From an uncultured Burkholderiales bacterium (lineage in GTDB: Bacteria > Pseudomonadota > Gammaproteobacteria > Burkholderiales > Burkholderiaceae_C), in contig CAIZIT010000005.1 of assembly GCA_903933115.1 (NCBI GenBank), positions 1 to 64,000 on the forward strand: a stretch of 64,000 nt of DNA. Reading direction: 5' to 3'. This document shows positions 8,499 to 17,776 of this stretch, in pieces; positions within the stretch are counted from its first letter, which is position 1; every line of letters begins with the position of its first letter. Below the pieces are notes generated by a model. It was not told where the DNA came from. It did no database searches and saw only the letters and a list, made by a program, of their open reading frames with translations. Made by a program: the position numbers and the translations under genes.

Positions 8499-10811
8499 GT
8501 GGAATCAACCATTCTGAAATTTGGCAGTGGCCAAGCCGTTGAACGCGTCGAAGACGAGAATTTGCTCAAAGGCAAGGGACAGTTTGCTGACGACATTGAG
8601 CACCCCCACCAACTTCACTTGGCCTTTGTTCGCTCGCCCCATGCTCACGCCCTCATCGAATCCATCGACATCAGTGCCGCTGAAGGAATGCCTGGGGTTC
8701 AATGCGTCCTCACAGGCGCCATGCTCTCAGCCGCTGGGGTCAAGAACATGGCCAAACCGGTCAATTTCAAGCGCGCTGACGGCTCTCCCATTGCCTCAGC
8801 CACAAGAACCATTTTGGCCACTGAAAGAGTGCGCTTTGCTGGCGAAATCGTCGTGGCCGTGGTTGCGGACTCTGTCTTCAATGCCAAGAATGCTTGTGAA
8901 GCGGTGAATGTGGTGTACAAGGAGTTGCCCTGTGCCGTCACCCTTGAAGACGCTTTGAGTCCCCAAGCACCCTTGCTTGCGGATGTGGCAGACAACATCG
9001 TGGCCGAAACGAAATACGGCGACGCTGAAAAAGTCGCCCAAATCTTTGCCTCTGCAGCTCATGTGGTGAAGCTCAACATCGAGCACCAGCGACTGATCCC
9101 CTTGACCCTTGAGCCTAGAAGTGTTCAAGCCCATGTCCAAGATGGCCGCCTCACCGTCAGAATCAGCTCTCAAATGCCCTCTGCGGTTCGCGGCGCAATT
9201 TCAGACCTCTTCAGCATCCCTGGTGAAAACATCCGGGTGATCGTTGGCGATGTGGGCGGTGGTTTTGGGATGAAGACCGGTGCTTACCCTGAAGATCTGG
9301 CCGTGGCCTATTGCGCCCACCATCTGCAAAAACCCGTCAAATGGCAAGCAGAGCGCTCCGAAGACTTCCTGTCTTGCTCCCACGGCAGAGATATTGAGAG
9401 CCATTGCGCCATGGCGCTGGATCAGAACGGTAAAATTTTGGCCCTTCAAGTCCACAATTTGGCCAACGTGGGCGCCTACCCCGGCATGACCGGCGTGGCC
9501 ATCCAGTTGCTCATCGGCCCTTGGGTACAAACCAGTGTTTATGACATTGGTTTGATCGATTTTGACTTCAAAGCCGTGATGACCAACACAGCGCCCACAG
9601 GCGCATACAGGGGCGCGGGTCGACCCGAGGCCATCTTCAACATCGAGCGTTTGATCGACGAAGCCGCTCGAGTCAGTGGCATCGATCGCATTGAGCTCAG
9701 ACGCAAAAACTTCATCCGCCCCGAGCAAATGCCCTACAAAAATGCCATGGGTCAGACCTATGACACGGGGCACTTTGAATCCATCATGGACCAAGCCCTC
9801 ACCCAAGCCGATTGGGCTGGATTTGCCAAGCGTGAAGCCGCCTCCAAGGCCCATGGCAAATGGCGAGGCCTGGGCGTGTCGACCTTTTTGGAGTGGACAG
9901 GCGGCAATGCACTTGAAGAGAAGGTGAACGTGCGCATCTTGGCCGATGGGGTGATCGAGGTCTTTTCTGCGGTCAATGCCATGGGTCAAGGCATTGCAAC
10001 TTCTTTGGCTCAACTGGTGGTGGATGTGTTCGGCGTGGAATTGTCCAAAGTGCGTGTTGTCCTTGGTGACACCGACCGAGGCAACGGCTTTGGCTCTGTG
10101 GGCTCGAGATCCTTGTTCACGGGCGGCTCGGCCGTCTCTGTAGGAGCTCAACAAACCCTTGAGCGTGCAAAAGAGCTGGCCGCTCAATCTCTTGAGAGCT
10201 CTGCCGATGATTTGCTCTATGAAAGCGGTCTCTTTCGAGTCAAAGGGACAGATCTCTCCATCACCTTGGCCGCCTTGGCGGGCAAAGAGCCGACAGGTCG
10301 CATTGAACTCGATTCGACCACGGCAGCGAGTGGCCCCACTTGGCCCAATGCATGCCATATTTCTGAGGTTGAAATTGACCCTCAAACTGGCGTGATCGAA
10401 CTCTCCAAATACTCCTCCATGAACGACGTGGGACGTGTGGTGAACCCCTTGATCGTTCGCGGTCAACTCGACGGTGGAGCCATCCAAGGCATTGGACAAG
10501 CACTCTGTGAGAAAGTGGTTTACGACCGCGAAACGGGCCAACCCCTCACCGGCAGCTTGATGGATTACGCCATCCCCCATGCCGACATCATGCCCGAATT
10601 CTTCACCACCAACATGGACCAAAGCATTCCCAGCACGAACAATGTCCTCGGGGTGAAGGGGGTCGGTGAATTGGGCACGATTGGCGCCACTCCCTCGGTG
10701 ATCAACGCCGTGGCGGATGCGCTGGCAAGAAATGGCTTCATGGGCAAAACCCAGCATCTGCAAATGCCACTCACGCCTTCCAAGCTGTGGGAGTTGTTGC
10801 AATCGTCCTGA
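8499..10811 (+). CDS. Xanthine/aldehyde oxidase family molybdopterin-binding large subunit
   Basis: This 770-residue protein is the molybdenum catalytic subunit of the xanthine dehydrogenase/CO dehydrogenase family. It has an N-terminal aldehyde oxidase domain (about 20-140) and two molybdopterin-binding domains. The active-site loop reads AYRGAGRPE (about 368-376), the form II type, not the AYxCSFR of true CO dehydrogenase. The catalytic glutamate is in GVGELG near residue 722. The start is GTG with a good GAGGT ribosome site at 8489-8493. A near palindrome GTCAAT-ATTGTC at 8455-8466 lies in the upstream region. No [2Fe-2S] or FAD subunit is adjacent. Substrate unknown. Confidence 0.9.
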   Translation: MESTILKFGSGQAVERVEDENLLKGKGQFADDIEHPHQLHLAFVRSPHAHALIESIDISAAEGMPGVQCVLTGAMLSAAGVKNMAKPVNFKRADGSPIASATRTILATERVRFAGEIVVAVVADSVFNAKNACEAVNVVYKELPCAVTLEDALSPQAPLLADVADNIVAETKYGDAEKVAQIFASAAHVVKLNIEHQRLIPLTLEPRSVQAHVQDGRLTVRISSQMPSAVRGAISDLFSIPGENIRVIVGDVGGGFGMKTGAYPEDLAVAYCAHHLQKPVKWQAERSEDFLSCSHGRDIESHCAMALDQNGKILALQVHNLANVGAYPGMTGVAIQLLIGPWVQTSVYDIGLIDFDFKAVMTNTAPTGAYRGAGRPEAIFNIERLIDEAARVSGIDRIELRRKNFIRPEQMPYKNAMGQTYDTGHFESIMDQALTQADWAGFAKREAASKAHGKWRGLGVSTFLEWTGGNALEEKVNVRILADGVIEVFSAVNAMGQGIATSLAQLVVDVFGVELSKVRVVLGDTDRGNGFGSVGSRSLFTGGSAVSVGAQQTLERAKELAAQSLESSADDLLYESGLFRVKGTDLSITLAALAGKEPTGRIELDSTTAASGPTWPNACHISEVEIDPQTGVIELSKYSSMNDVGRVVNPLIVRGQLDGGAIQGIGQALCEKVVYDRETGQPLTGSLMDYAIPHADIMPEFFTTNMDQSIPSTNNVLGVKGVGELGTIGATPSVINAVADALARNGFMGKTQHLQMPLTPSKLWELLQSS

Positions 10812-10871
10812 GCCACAACCAGCGCCATCTTCCAGTTGCGACGGTTGCAGCCCGCTTGACCGAAAGTCATC

Positions 10872-10909
10872 AAGCCTCTTCGCCCATCGGGCGCAGAGGC
10901 TTTATTTTT
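10872..10909 (+). terminator. Rho-independent terminator after the molybdenum hydroxylase gene
   Basis: The long stem AAGCCTCT/AGAGGCTT, continued by CGCCC/GGGCG after one mismatch and closed by an ATC loop, is followed by TATTTTT. It lies between two convergent genes, 60 bases after the upstream stop, and may act on both strands. Confidence 0.85.
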
Positions 10910-10939
10910 ACCCAGAGACGTTAAAGTCTGCGCTTTTGA

Positions 10940-13849
10940 TCAAGTCTTTTTCAAGTGTGCGCTCAACAATCCCGTGATCTCAAACATGGTCACTTGATCC
11001 TTTGCGAACACCGACTTCAACTTGGCATCGCACAAGATGGTTCTCTTGTCTTTCGGGTCTTGTAGCCCAGACGCTTTGATGTAGTCCCACAATTTTTTCA
11101 CCGCTTGCGTGCGCGCGACCAACTCTTGACCGATCACCCCCGCCAAGGCTTCACTGGGCATGAGATTGGCGGTGACTTTTCTAGGGGCTGCAGGGGATTT
11201 TTGCGCGCTGGCCTTGCTTGTTTTAGCAGCAGTCTTCTTGGCAGCTGGAGATTTGCCCGTGGGCTTTTTGGCATAGGCCGCGGTTTTTCTGGGGGGGTAC
11301 TTGCTTGCACGCTCCTCGAACTGGAAAGACACCTTTTGCGCCTCCGCATCCCAAGCCAAAAAGGCTTTGAAGGATCTTCTCGTTCTCATGGAGACAAACT
11401 TTTCCAACAAGTCGGTCTTGCCCGTGGCTAAAAGTTTTTGCAATTGCTCGATTTCAATGGGTTGCTGAAGAACAATTTTCCCCGTTTTAAATTTACAACT
11501 GCTCGTGGCTTGCTCCAGTGTCGGCACTGCTTTCTCGCAAACATACTGAGCACCCAACTCAAACACCTTGGAGCCGCAAGATGGGCAAGCACCCAAAGAA
11601 GTTTGGGCGGAGAAATCATGGAGCTCTCCACTGTCTTCGCCTTTGTCATCTCCAAAATCAAACTCCAGCTTCCAATTGCCCTCTTCTTCATTGAATTTGA
11701 GTGCAATTTCTGCCGCAAAAGGCCAACCTGCTTTGGATCTGAAACCCTCCAAAGGGCCAATTTTCTTATGCTCTAAAAACGACTCCACCTCGGCCACCTC
11801 AAAAGCTCGGCCTGCAGGTGTTTTGCCAAAAGAAAAGCCACAACCGGCACTTTGTCCATCGACACCTTGGCAGGTGTAGCGGCGATAGTTTTCTTTGACT
11901 TGTCCTCCACATTTAGGGCAAGGTGTCTTGAGCGTCACATAATCGCCCGGTACCGTATCTCGGTCGTATTCTTTGGCCTTTTTGACAATATGCTCCGTCA
12001 TTTGAGCAATGTCTTTCATGAAAGCATCTCGACTCAGCTGGCCTTGTTCGATCAAGGCGAGTTTGTGCTCCCACTCGCCTGTGAGCTCAGGTTTGCTGAG
12101 CTCCTCAATGCCCAGCCCTCGGAGCAAGGTCATCAACTGAAAGGCCTTGGCCATAGGGATCAGTTCTCTCGCATCCCTGATGATGTACTTCTCGTTGAGC
12201 AACCCCTCAATGATCGCCGCACGCGTGGCCGGCGTGCCCAGACCCTTTTCTTGCATCGCCTCCCTCAACTCATCATCTTCGACCAATTTGCCCGCACCCT
12301 CCATGGCTCCCAGCAAAGTTGCCTCGGTGTACCGAGCTGGGGGTCTGGTCTTCAAGCCCTTGGGGCTTGCTTGGACGACCAATGCGTTTTCTCCTGGGTT
12401 GACCTTGACCAGCGTTTTATCCGTGTCGTCTTCCTCCGTGGCCTCTTTGCCATAAATCGTCATCCAGCCGGGGTTGACCATGACCTTGCCATCGGTTTTA
12501 AAGTGATGCGTTTTCCCCTTCGCACTCACTTGGGTCATGCGAGTGGTGACCAAAAACTCAGCTGAAGGGAAAAAGATGGCCATGAAGCGCTTGACCACCA
12601 AATCGTAAATTTTTTGCTCAGCCTCTGACAAGCCCTTGGGCTCCTCCAGCGTTGGGATGATCGCAAAGTGATCGCTCACTTTGGAATTGTCAAAAATGCG
12701 CTTGGAGGGCTTGATGTAATTGTTTTTCAACGCCGTGGCCGCAAAGGGCGACAAGTGCTTCATCCCACTCTCAGCCAACATGCCAAAGGTTTGTTTGACA
12801 GTGGGCAAGTAATCCTCCGGCAAGTGCTTGGAGTCTGTTCTGGGATAAGTCAAGGCCTTGTGGCGCTCGTACAAACTTTGCGCAAGCGACAAAGTGGTTT
12901 TGGCGGAGTAACCAAAGCGGCCATTGGCTTCTCTTTGCAGGGACGTCAAATCAAAGAGCGCCGGTGCGGCTTGGGTGGTGGGTTTGCTCTCATCGCTCAC
13001 CACTCCAGTTTGGGCTAAAACGGCTTGAGCAATCTCTTGTGCCTCAGCCTCGGACCACACACGATTGTCTTTTTTCTCGGAATCGTTTTCGTCCTTCTTA
13101 TGCTGGGGGTTGATCCATTTGGCAAGGTATTGGCCGCCCTTGACTTCAAAATTGGCGTGGATTTCCCAAAAATCTCGACTCACAAACTTACGGATCTGCT
13201 CCTCACGCTCCACAACAACGGATAAGGTTGGGGTTTGGACTCGGCCAACGGTGGTCAAAAAGAAGCCCCCATCCCTAGAGTTAAAGGCTGTAAAGGCCCT
13301 TGTTCCATTGATGCCCACCAACCAATCGGCCTCTGAGCGACTTCTGGCCGCATCGGCCAAGCCTTGCATTTGTTGCTCTGAGCGCAAACTCTCAAATCCA
13401 TCCCGAATGGCTTGAGGGGTCATGGATTGGAGCCAAAGGCGCTTGACTGGTTTTTTGGCGTCTTTCTTCGTGGTGGCAAATTGCTCAATCAATCTGAAAA
13501 TCAACTCCCCCTCGCGCCCCGCGTCACAGGCATTGACCAAGCTCGTGATGTCTTTTCTCTTGACCAACTTCACCACCGCATTGAGTCTTGACTTGGTGCG
13601 GTCCACGGGCTTCAAATCAAAATGGGGTGGGATGACCGGCAAATGCGCAAAACTCCATTTGCCCCGTTTGACCTCAAAATCCTCCGGCGCCTTGATCTCC
13701 AGCAAATGACCAACCGCCGAAGTCACGACAACGTCTTCAGATTCGAAATAGTCGTCGAACTTTTCAAACTTGCCTTTTGAAGGTGTTAAAGCTCGCACAA
13801 TATCTTGTGCAACCGATGGTTTTTCAGCAATGACCAGTGTTTTACTCAT
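10940..13849 (-). CDS. topB: DNA topoisomerase III with C-terminal SWIB domain
   Basis: This type IA topoisomerase relaxes and decatenates DNA through a transient tyrosine-5'-phosphate bond. The order of domains is: Toprim (KTLVIAEKPSVAQDI at the start, DAGREGELIFR around 110), the catalytic tyrosine in ALTYPRTDS, two Cys4 zinc ribbons (TPCPKCGG and LGACPSCGS), a Lys/Ala-rich linker, and a SWIB/MDM2-like domain in the last 78 residues (coding 10943-11176). The length of 969 reflects the extra tail; E. coli TopB is about 650. It is divergent from the SET-domain gene. In relatives topB usually follows smg, which is 36 kb away here. Confidence 0.95.
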   Translation of the reverse strand: MSKTLVIAEKPSVAQDIVRALTPSKGKFEKFDDYFESEDVVVTSAVGHLLEIKAPEDFEVKRGKWSFAHLPVIPPHFDLKPVDRTKSRLNAVVKLVKRKDITSLVNACDAGREGELIFRLIEQFATTKKDAKKPVKRLWLQSMTPQAIRDGFESLRSEQQMQGLADAARSRSEADWLVGINGTRAFTAFNSRDGGFFLTTVGRVQTPTLSVVVEREEQIRKFVSRDFWEIHANFEVKGGQYLAKWINPQHKKDENDSEKKDNRVWSEAEAQEIAQAVLAQTGVVSDESKPTTQAAPALFDLTSLQREANGRFGYSAKTTLSLAQSLYERHKALTYPRTDSKHLPEDYLPTVKQTFGMLAESGMKHLSPFAATALKNNYIKPSKRIFDNSKVSDHFAIIPTLEEPKGLSEAEQKIYDLVVKRFMAIFFPSAEFLVTTRMTQVSAKGKTHHFKTDGKVMVNPGWMTIYGKEATEEDDTDKTLVKVNPGENALVVQASPKGLKTRPPARYTEATLLGAMEGAGKLVEDDELREAMQEKGLGTPATRAAIIEGLLNEKYIIRDARELIPMAKAFQLMTLLRGLGIEELSKPELTGEWEHKLALIEQGQLSRDAFMKDIAQMTEHIVKKAKEYDRDTVPGDYVTLKTPCPKCGGQVKENYRRYTCQGVDGQSAGCGFSFGKTPAGRAFEVAEVESFLEHKKIGPLEGFRSKAGWPFAAEIALKFNEEEGNWKLEFDFGDDKGEDSGELHDFSAQTSLGACPSCGSKVFELGAQYVCEKAVPTLEQATSSCKFKTGKIVLQQPIEIEQLQKLLATGKTDLLEKFVSMRTRRSFKAFLAWDAEAQKVSFQFEERASKYPPRKTAAYAKKPTGKSPAAKKTAAKTSKASAQKSPAAPRKVTANLMPSEALAGVIGQELVARTQAVKKLWDYIKASGLQDPKDKRTILCDAKLKSVFAKDQVTMFEITGLLSAHLKKT

Positions 13850-13980
13850 TCAATTGGATTCCTTCTTGCCACGCATTGTGCCGTTTTTTTATAGCGTTTA
13901 CATCTAAAACCTCTAAAATTGTCCAAAACACAAAGTCTACTTTTAACAACAAATACCTTTTTTTGAAACGGATCCCCCAG

Positions 13981-14463
13981 TTGTCCAAGTCATCTAGCAC
14001 CAAAAAAACCGCCAAACGCATTCAAACTCGCCAATCAGGCGTTCACGGCAAAGGCGTGTTCGCGTTGACCGACATTCCCAAGGGAGAGGTGATCATTGAG
14101 TACAAGGGAGAGGTGATCACTTGGAAAGAGGCGCTGAAGCGCCACCCCCATAACCCGTTGGAGCCCAACCATACTTTTTATTTTCACATCAATGAGGGTC
14201 ACGTCATCGATGGCCGAGTCAAAGGCAACAGCGCCAAGTGGATCAACCACTCATGCAATCCCAATTGTGAGGCCGATGAAATCGGTGAACATGTCTTTAT
14301 CAAATCAATCAAGAATATCAAAGCTGGGGATGAACTCAACTACGATTATGGGCTGATCATCGATGAGCGCTACACCCCTAAACTGAAGGCAGAGTACCCC
14401 TGCTGGTGTGGCTCCAAGAAGTGCCGAGGCACCTTGCTTGCACCCAAGAGGGGCAAAAAATAA
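13981..14463 (+). CDS. SET domain protein (putative protein-lysine methyltransferase)
   Basis: SET proteins transfer methyl groups from S-adenosylmethionine to protein lysines. The whole 160-residue protein is a SET domain. It shows the GVHGKGVFA opening, EYKGEVITW, the SAM/knot motif NHSCNPNCE, the catalytic NYDYGL, and a post-SET CWCGSKKCRGTL cysteine cluster (CxCx4C). The start is uncertain: the frame is open to an ATG at 13837 inside topB, which would add a segment unlike the family. I chose TTG 13981, though TTG 13963 is also possible; neither has a strong ribosome site. It is divergent from topB-SWIB. Bacterial targets are unknown. Confidence 0.85.
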   Translation: MSKSSSTKKTAKRIQTRQSGVHGKGVFALTDIPKGEVIIEYKGEVITWKEALKRHPHNPLEPNHTFYFHINEGHVIDGRVKGNSAKWINHSCNPNCEADEIGEHVFIKSIKNIKAGDELNYDYGLIIDERYTPKLKAEYPCWCGSKKCRGTLLAPKRGKK

Positions 14464-14554
14464 GCCTCCTACACTCAGCAACTCCTTACCCAGGCCATGA
14501 CCAAGTTCACCCCATTGTCTTGATCAATTTTATGGCTCTGACTTTGGACATGAA

Positions 14555-15409
14555 GTGACCCCATTACCGTCGAACATTTTGAGCACTCCAGCAGCACATC
14601 AATTGCAATGCGAACTCCAGCAGTCATTCAACACGCTTGACTTGGATTGGGGCGTGGAAGTTTTCCAAAGCATTGACTCAACATCCTCGGAGTTGATGCG
14701 ACAAGCCAAATTGGGGCTCCTTGCACCCAAAGTTGTGATCGCACTGGAGCAAAGTCAAGGCCGGGGTCGAAGGGGAAGGGCATGGATATCGAACGCGAAT
14801 GACTCGCTGACCCTCTCCATGGGGTTGATGCTCGACCCCGTCAATTGGCTCGGTCTGTCCCTTTGTGTAGGCATTGATCTCATCCAGTGCTTAGACCCTG
14901 AGCGAAAACTCGGATTGATGCTCAAGTGGCCCAACGATGTATGGTCACTTCGAGAGGGTCAATACCGAAAAGTTGCCGGTATCTTGATCGAAACTGTGAG
15001 CCCCAGCCCAACGCTTGGATCCAGCCCGACCTCATCTCGCTACTGCATATTGGGTATGGGTGTGAATCTTCACACGCCTCAGTTGCACACGGATCTCCCC
15101 AACCCACAACCCATTGGTTTATCGTCATTGGGGGGTGAGGTCTCTTCTGTTGACATTGTGAAGCATTTGGCCAAGCTTTTACCCGTGAGCCTTCGACGCT
15201 TTGAGCGAGAGGGCTTTGCGCCCTTCAAATCCCAATTTGATGCCCTGAATTGTCTTCAGGGTTTGGATGTGTTTTTGAGCGATGGCAGCACCGGCACATG
15301 CCAAGGCGTGAACGACCAAGGTGAGTTGCTGCTGAAAAAGAACGGCATCGTTCATGCACACCACAGCATGGAGGTGAGCGTGCGACCCTTTGCAAACAAC
15401 ACCGCCTGA
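14555..15409 (+). CDS. birA: Biotin--[acetyl-CoA-carboxylase] ligase
   Basis: The enzyme activates biotin as biotinyl-AMP and attaches it to the biotin carrier protein of acetyl-CoA carboxylase. The GRGRRGRAW biotinyl-AMP loop, LKWPNDVW and KVAGILIE mark the catalytic domain, followed by the small C-terminal domain. There is no N-terminal helix-turn-helix, so this is the non-repressor class (284 residues). It starts with GTG. In many Burkholderiales coaX follows birA; here the next gene is convergent and unrelated. Confidence 0.94.
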   Translation: MTPLPSNILSTPAAHQLQCELQQSFNTLDLDWGVEVFQSIDSTSSELMRQAKLGLLAPKVVIALEQSQGRGRRGRAWISNANDSLTLSMGLMLDPVNWLGLSLCVGIDLIQCLDPERKLGLMLKWPNDVWSLREGQYRKVAGILIETVSPSPTLGSSPTSSRYCILGMGVNLHTPQLHTDLPNPQPIGLSSLGGEVSSVDIVKHLAKLLPVSLRRFEREGFAPFKSQFDALNCLQGLDVFLSDGSTGTCQGVNDQGELLLKKNGIVHAHHSMEVSVRPFANNTA

Positions 15410-15474
15410 GCACGCCTGGAACCCGCCGCCGAGTTGAGGGTCTGCTCTTTAGATGCCCATTCAGTGAAGCTCAT

Positions 15475-16995
15475 TTATGGGGCCAGAGAAAAGACCACCC
15501 TAACGCGAAGACCGCGAGACTTGTTGTACTCGGGCATGCCCATGTTTTGTCCAGCGTGTCCGGTTGGCGAATGCATCTCACGCACATCTTCTAAAAAAAC
15601 TCTCGCATGGTGTTGGTCTGCAATTTCTTTGACGATTGACAAGCCAAGACCCGATCCATCGACTTGACTGGCCACGCCCAAGACTCTGTAAAAGGGCTGA
15701 AAGACCAAGTCTTTTTCTGGCTCTGAGATGCCAGGGCCAGAGTCCTCTATGGTGAAAATGAGCATTTTTTCTGGGTGACTCACTTGCACACTCAAATTGA
15801 TCACCCCTGGGCTTTGAAGATCAGACGGGGTGTAATGGATGGCGTTTTCCAACAAATTGCGAACCATCTCTTTGATCAAGATCGGATTGCCCTCCAAGTG
15901 CATTGCGCCTCTTGAACCCGCAATTTTCTCGAATCCAAGGTCAATGTATTTTTGCGACGCCAATTGCCACGTTTCTTGTATCACCTCCTCCACCAATTCG
16001 GCCAAATCACAGCGCGTCTTGCTCATCGACTGTGCACCCCCTTCGGCACGCGCAAGAGACAGCAACTGATTGACCACTCGGGTTGCACGAACACTGGATA
16101 AACCGATCAGCTTTAAGGTGTGCTTGAGCTCCGTGTTCGACAGGTGCTCGGTTTGCGCCAACTCAGCTTGCATGCGAAGTCCCGCCAAGGGGGTTTTGAG
16201 TTGATGGGCAGCATCTGCAAGAAATCTTTTTTTCGCTTCAATGGAACTCTCCAGTCGGGCAAGTAGCTCATTGATGGAGGCCACAAGCGTCGTGACTTCC
16301 AAGGGCATGACACGCGGGTCCAAGGGACTCAAATCGTCAGACCTTTTCTTTCTGATTTGCTCCTCTAAACTCCTCAAAGGCTGAAGCCCTTTGGCCAGGG
16401 CAATCCACAACAGCAATATGCCCAAGGGCAGAATGGCCAACTGAGGCAACATCACGCCCTTGACAATCTCTTGGGCCAGGGTGCCTCGTCTCTCGTAGGT
16501 CTCTGCGACTTGCACCAAGAGCAATTTGGCTTTTAAATTTCCCTCATTCACATGGCCCATTTTGCCCAATGGTGCAGTGACCCAGCGCTGGGCGACTCGA
16601 ATCTTCTCTCCTTGGTATTGTTCGTCTCGGAATCGAACTTCCGCGTTGGAAAAAACGTCCTCTTCTTGGCTCACTGGAAGCCCGGCTTCACCCACCACCA
16701 ACCCATCCTCGACGCTTTTAACCTGTACATAGGTGCGTTTGGCCCCACTTGACTGAGTCAACAACCTCGCCATCGCTTCAAATGAGGGCACACTGATGTT
16801 GTGCTGTTCGCTCAACAAGGCTTCAACTGTTTGAATGTCTCGCTCCAAGACGCGGTCATACGGCTTATTGGCCACGCCAATGGCCACCAACCAAATCAAC
16901 ACCAAACTGATCGGCCAAAGAAACAAGAGTGGGATCAGCATCCAGTCCAAGATGCCACCAAACAAGGACGGTTGCTCGCGTTGAAATAGATTCAC
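15475..16995 (-). CDS. Sensor histidine kinase, TctE-like
   Basis: This inner-membrane kinase is the partner of the OmpR-type regulator upstream. It has a transmembrane helix near residues 15-42, a periplasmic 2CSK-type sensor, a second helix (about 180-200), a HAMP-like segment, the H-box AAHQLKTPLAGL, the N-box NLLENAIHYTP, and the ATP lid motifs EDSGPGIS and GSGLGLSIV. The start is GTG. It follows the regulator gene after 68 bases, so they form one operon. TctE-type kinases sense tricarboxylates in known cases, but no tctCBA transporter is here, so the signal is unknown. Confidence 0.93.
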   Translation of the reverse strand: MNLFQREQPSLFGGILDWMLIPLLFLWPISLVLIWLVAIGVANKPYDRVLERDIQTVEALLSEQHNISVPSFEAMARLLTQSSGAKRTYVQVKSVEDGLVVGEAGLPVSQEEDVFSNAEVRFRDEQYQGEKIRVAQRWVTAPLGKMGHVNEGNLKAKLLLVQVAETYERRGTLAQEIVKGVMLPQLAILPLGILLLWIALAKGLQPLRSLEEQIRKKRSDDLSPLDPRVMPLEVTTLVASINELLARLESSIEAKKRFLADAAHQLKTPLAGLRMQAELAQTEHLSNTELKHTLKLIGLSSVRATRVVNQLLSLARAEGGAQSMSKTRCDLAELVEEVIQETWQLASQKYIDLGFEKIAGSRGAMHLEGNPILIKEMVRNLLENAIHYTPSDLQSPGVINLSVQVSHPEKMLIFTIEDSGPGISEPEKDLVFQPFYRVLGVASQVDGSGLGLSIVKEIADQHHARVFLEDVREMHSPTGHAGQNMGMPEYNKSRGLRVRVVFSLAP

Positions 16996-17063
16996 AATTT
17001 AGTTGTTGAGGATGCCCATGCCCATCGGCACTCGAGACGTTGTTTCATCGTTTGGCAAGCAGT

Positions 17064-17741
17064 CTAGGGTGTGACAATTTTCTCCAAGCAGTAACCTAAA
17101 CCCCTTACGGTCACAATTCGTATGGGGCCTTTTTCAATTTTTTTTCTCAAGCGATGAATGTAGACCTCAATGGCATTGTTGCTGACCTCTTCGCCCCACT
17201 CACACAAGCGCTCGACCAATTGATCTTTGCTGACCAAACGCCCCGTTCTTTGAAGCAACACCTCCAGCAAGCCCAACTCCCGGGCAGACAAATCAACCAT
17301 CTTGCCCTCAATCGTTGCAACCCTTCCCGCTTGGTCATACTGCATGGGTCCATGCTTGATGAGCGCACTGTTGGCGCCCATGCCTCGTCTGATCAGAGCT
17401 CTTACCCTCGCCTCAAGCTCTTGCAGAGAAAAAGGCTTGGCCATGTAATCATCAGCTCCATAGTCCAAACCTTTGACTCGCTCCTCAACACTGTCTGCAG
17501 CTGTCAAAATCAAGACCGGACATGCACTCCCTCTTGCTCTGAGGCGTTTGAGCACTTCTAGACCGTGGAGCTTTGGCAAACCCAAATCCAAAATGAGCAA
17601 ATCGAACTCGTCCGTGCTGGTCAGAACCGCATCGGCTTCACTGCCGCTGCCCACGTGATCCACCACCGCTCCAGAAGCGCGCAAGCTGCGCAACAATCCA
17701 TCGGCCAACACTTGGTCATCTTCTGCTATCAAAATACGCAC
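17064..17741 (-). CDS. OmpR-family response regulator
   Basis: This two-domain transcription regulator has a receiver with the acidic pocket (EDD near the start), the phosphoacceptor aspartate in LLILDLGLP, the switch threonine in LILTAAD and the lysine in MAKPF. A winged-helix DNA-binding domain follows (ARELGLLEVLLQ, VYIHRLRKKI, IVTVRGLGYCLE). A GGAGG eight bases before GTG 17741 fixes the start at VRILIAEDD; an upstream ATG in frame would swallow that ribosome site. It is the first gene of the pair with the TctE-like kinase. Confidence 0.95.
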   Translation of the reverse strand: MRILIAEDDQVLADGLLRSLRASGAVVDHVGSGSEADAVLTSTDEFDLLILDLGLPKLHGLEVLKRLRARGSACPVLILTAADSVEERVKGLDYGADDYMAKPFSLQELEARVRALIRRGMGANSALIKHGPMQYDQAGRVATIEGKMVDLSARELGLLEVLLQRTGRLVSKDQLVERLCEWGEEVSNNAIEVYIHRLRKKIEKGPIRIVTVRGLGYCLEKIVTP

Positions 17742-17776
17742 AATGAGGACCTCCAAAAATATGAGCAAGCCTCATT

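Noticed and set aside
9201-10802. 533-codon open frame on the minus strand
   Set aside because: It lies entirely antisense to the molybdenum hydroxylase gene, has no recognisable domains, and is His/Gly-rich in the manner of frame shadows.
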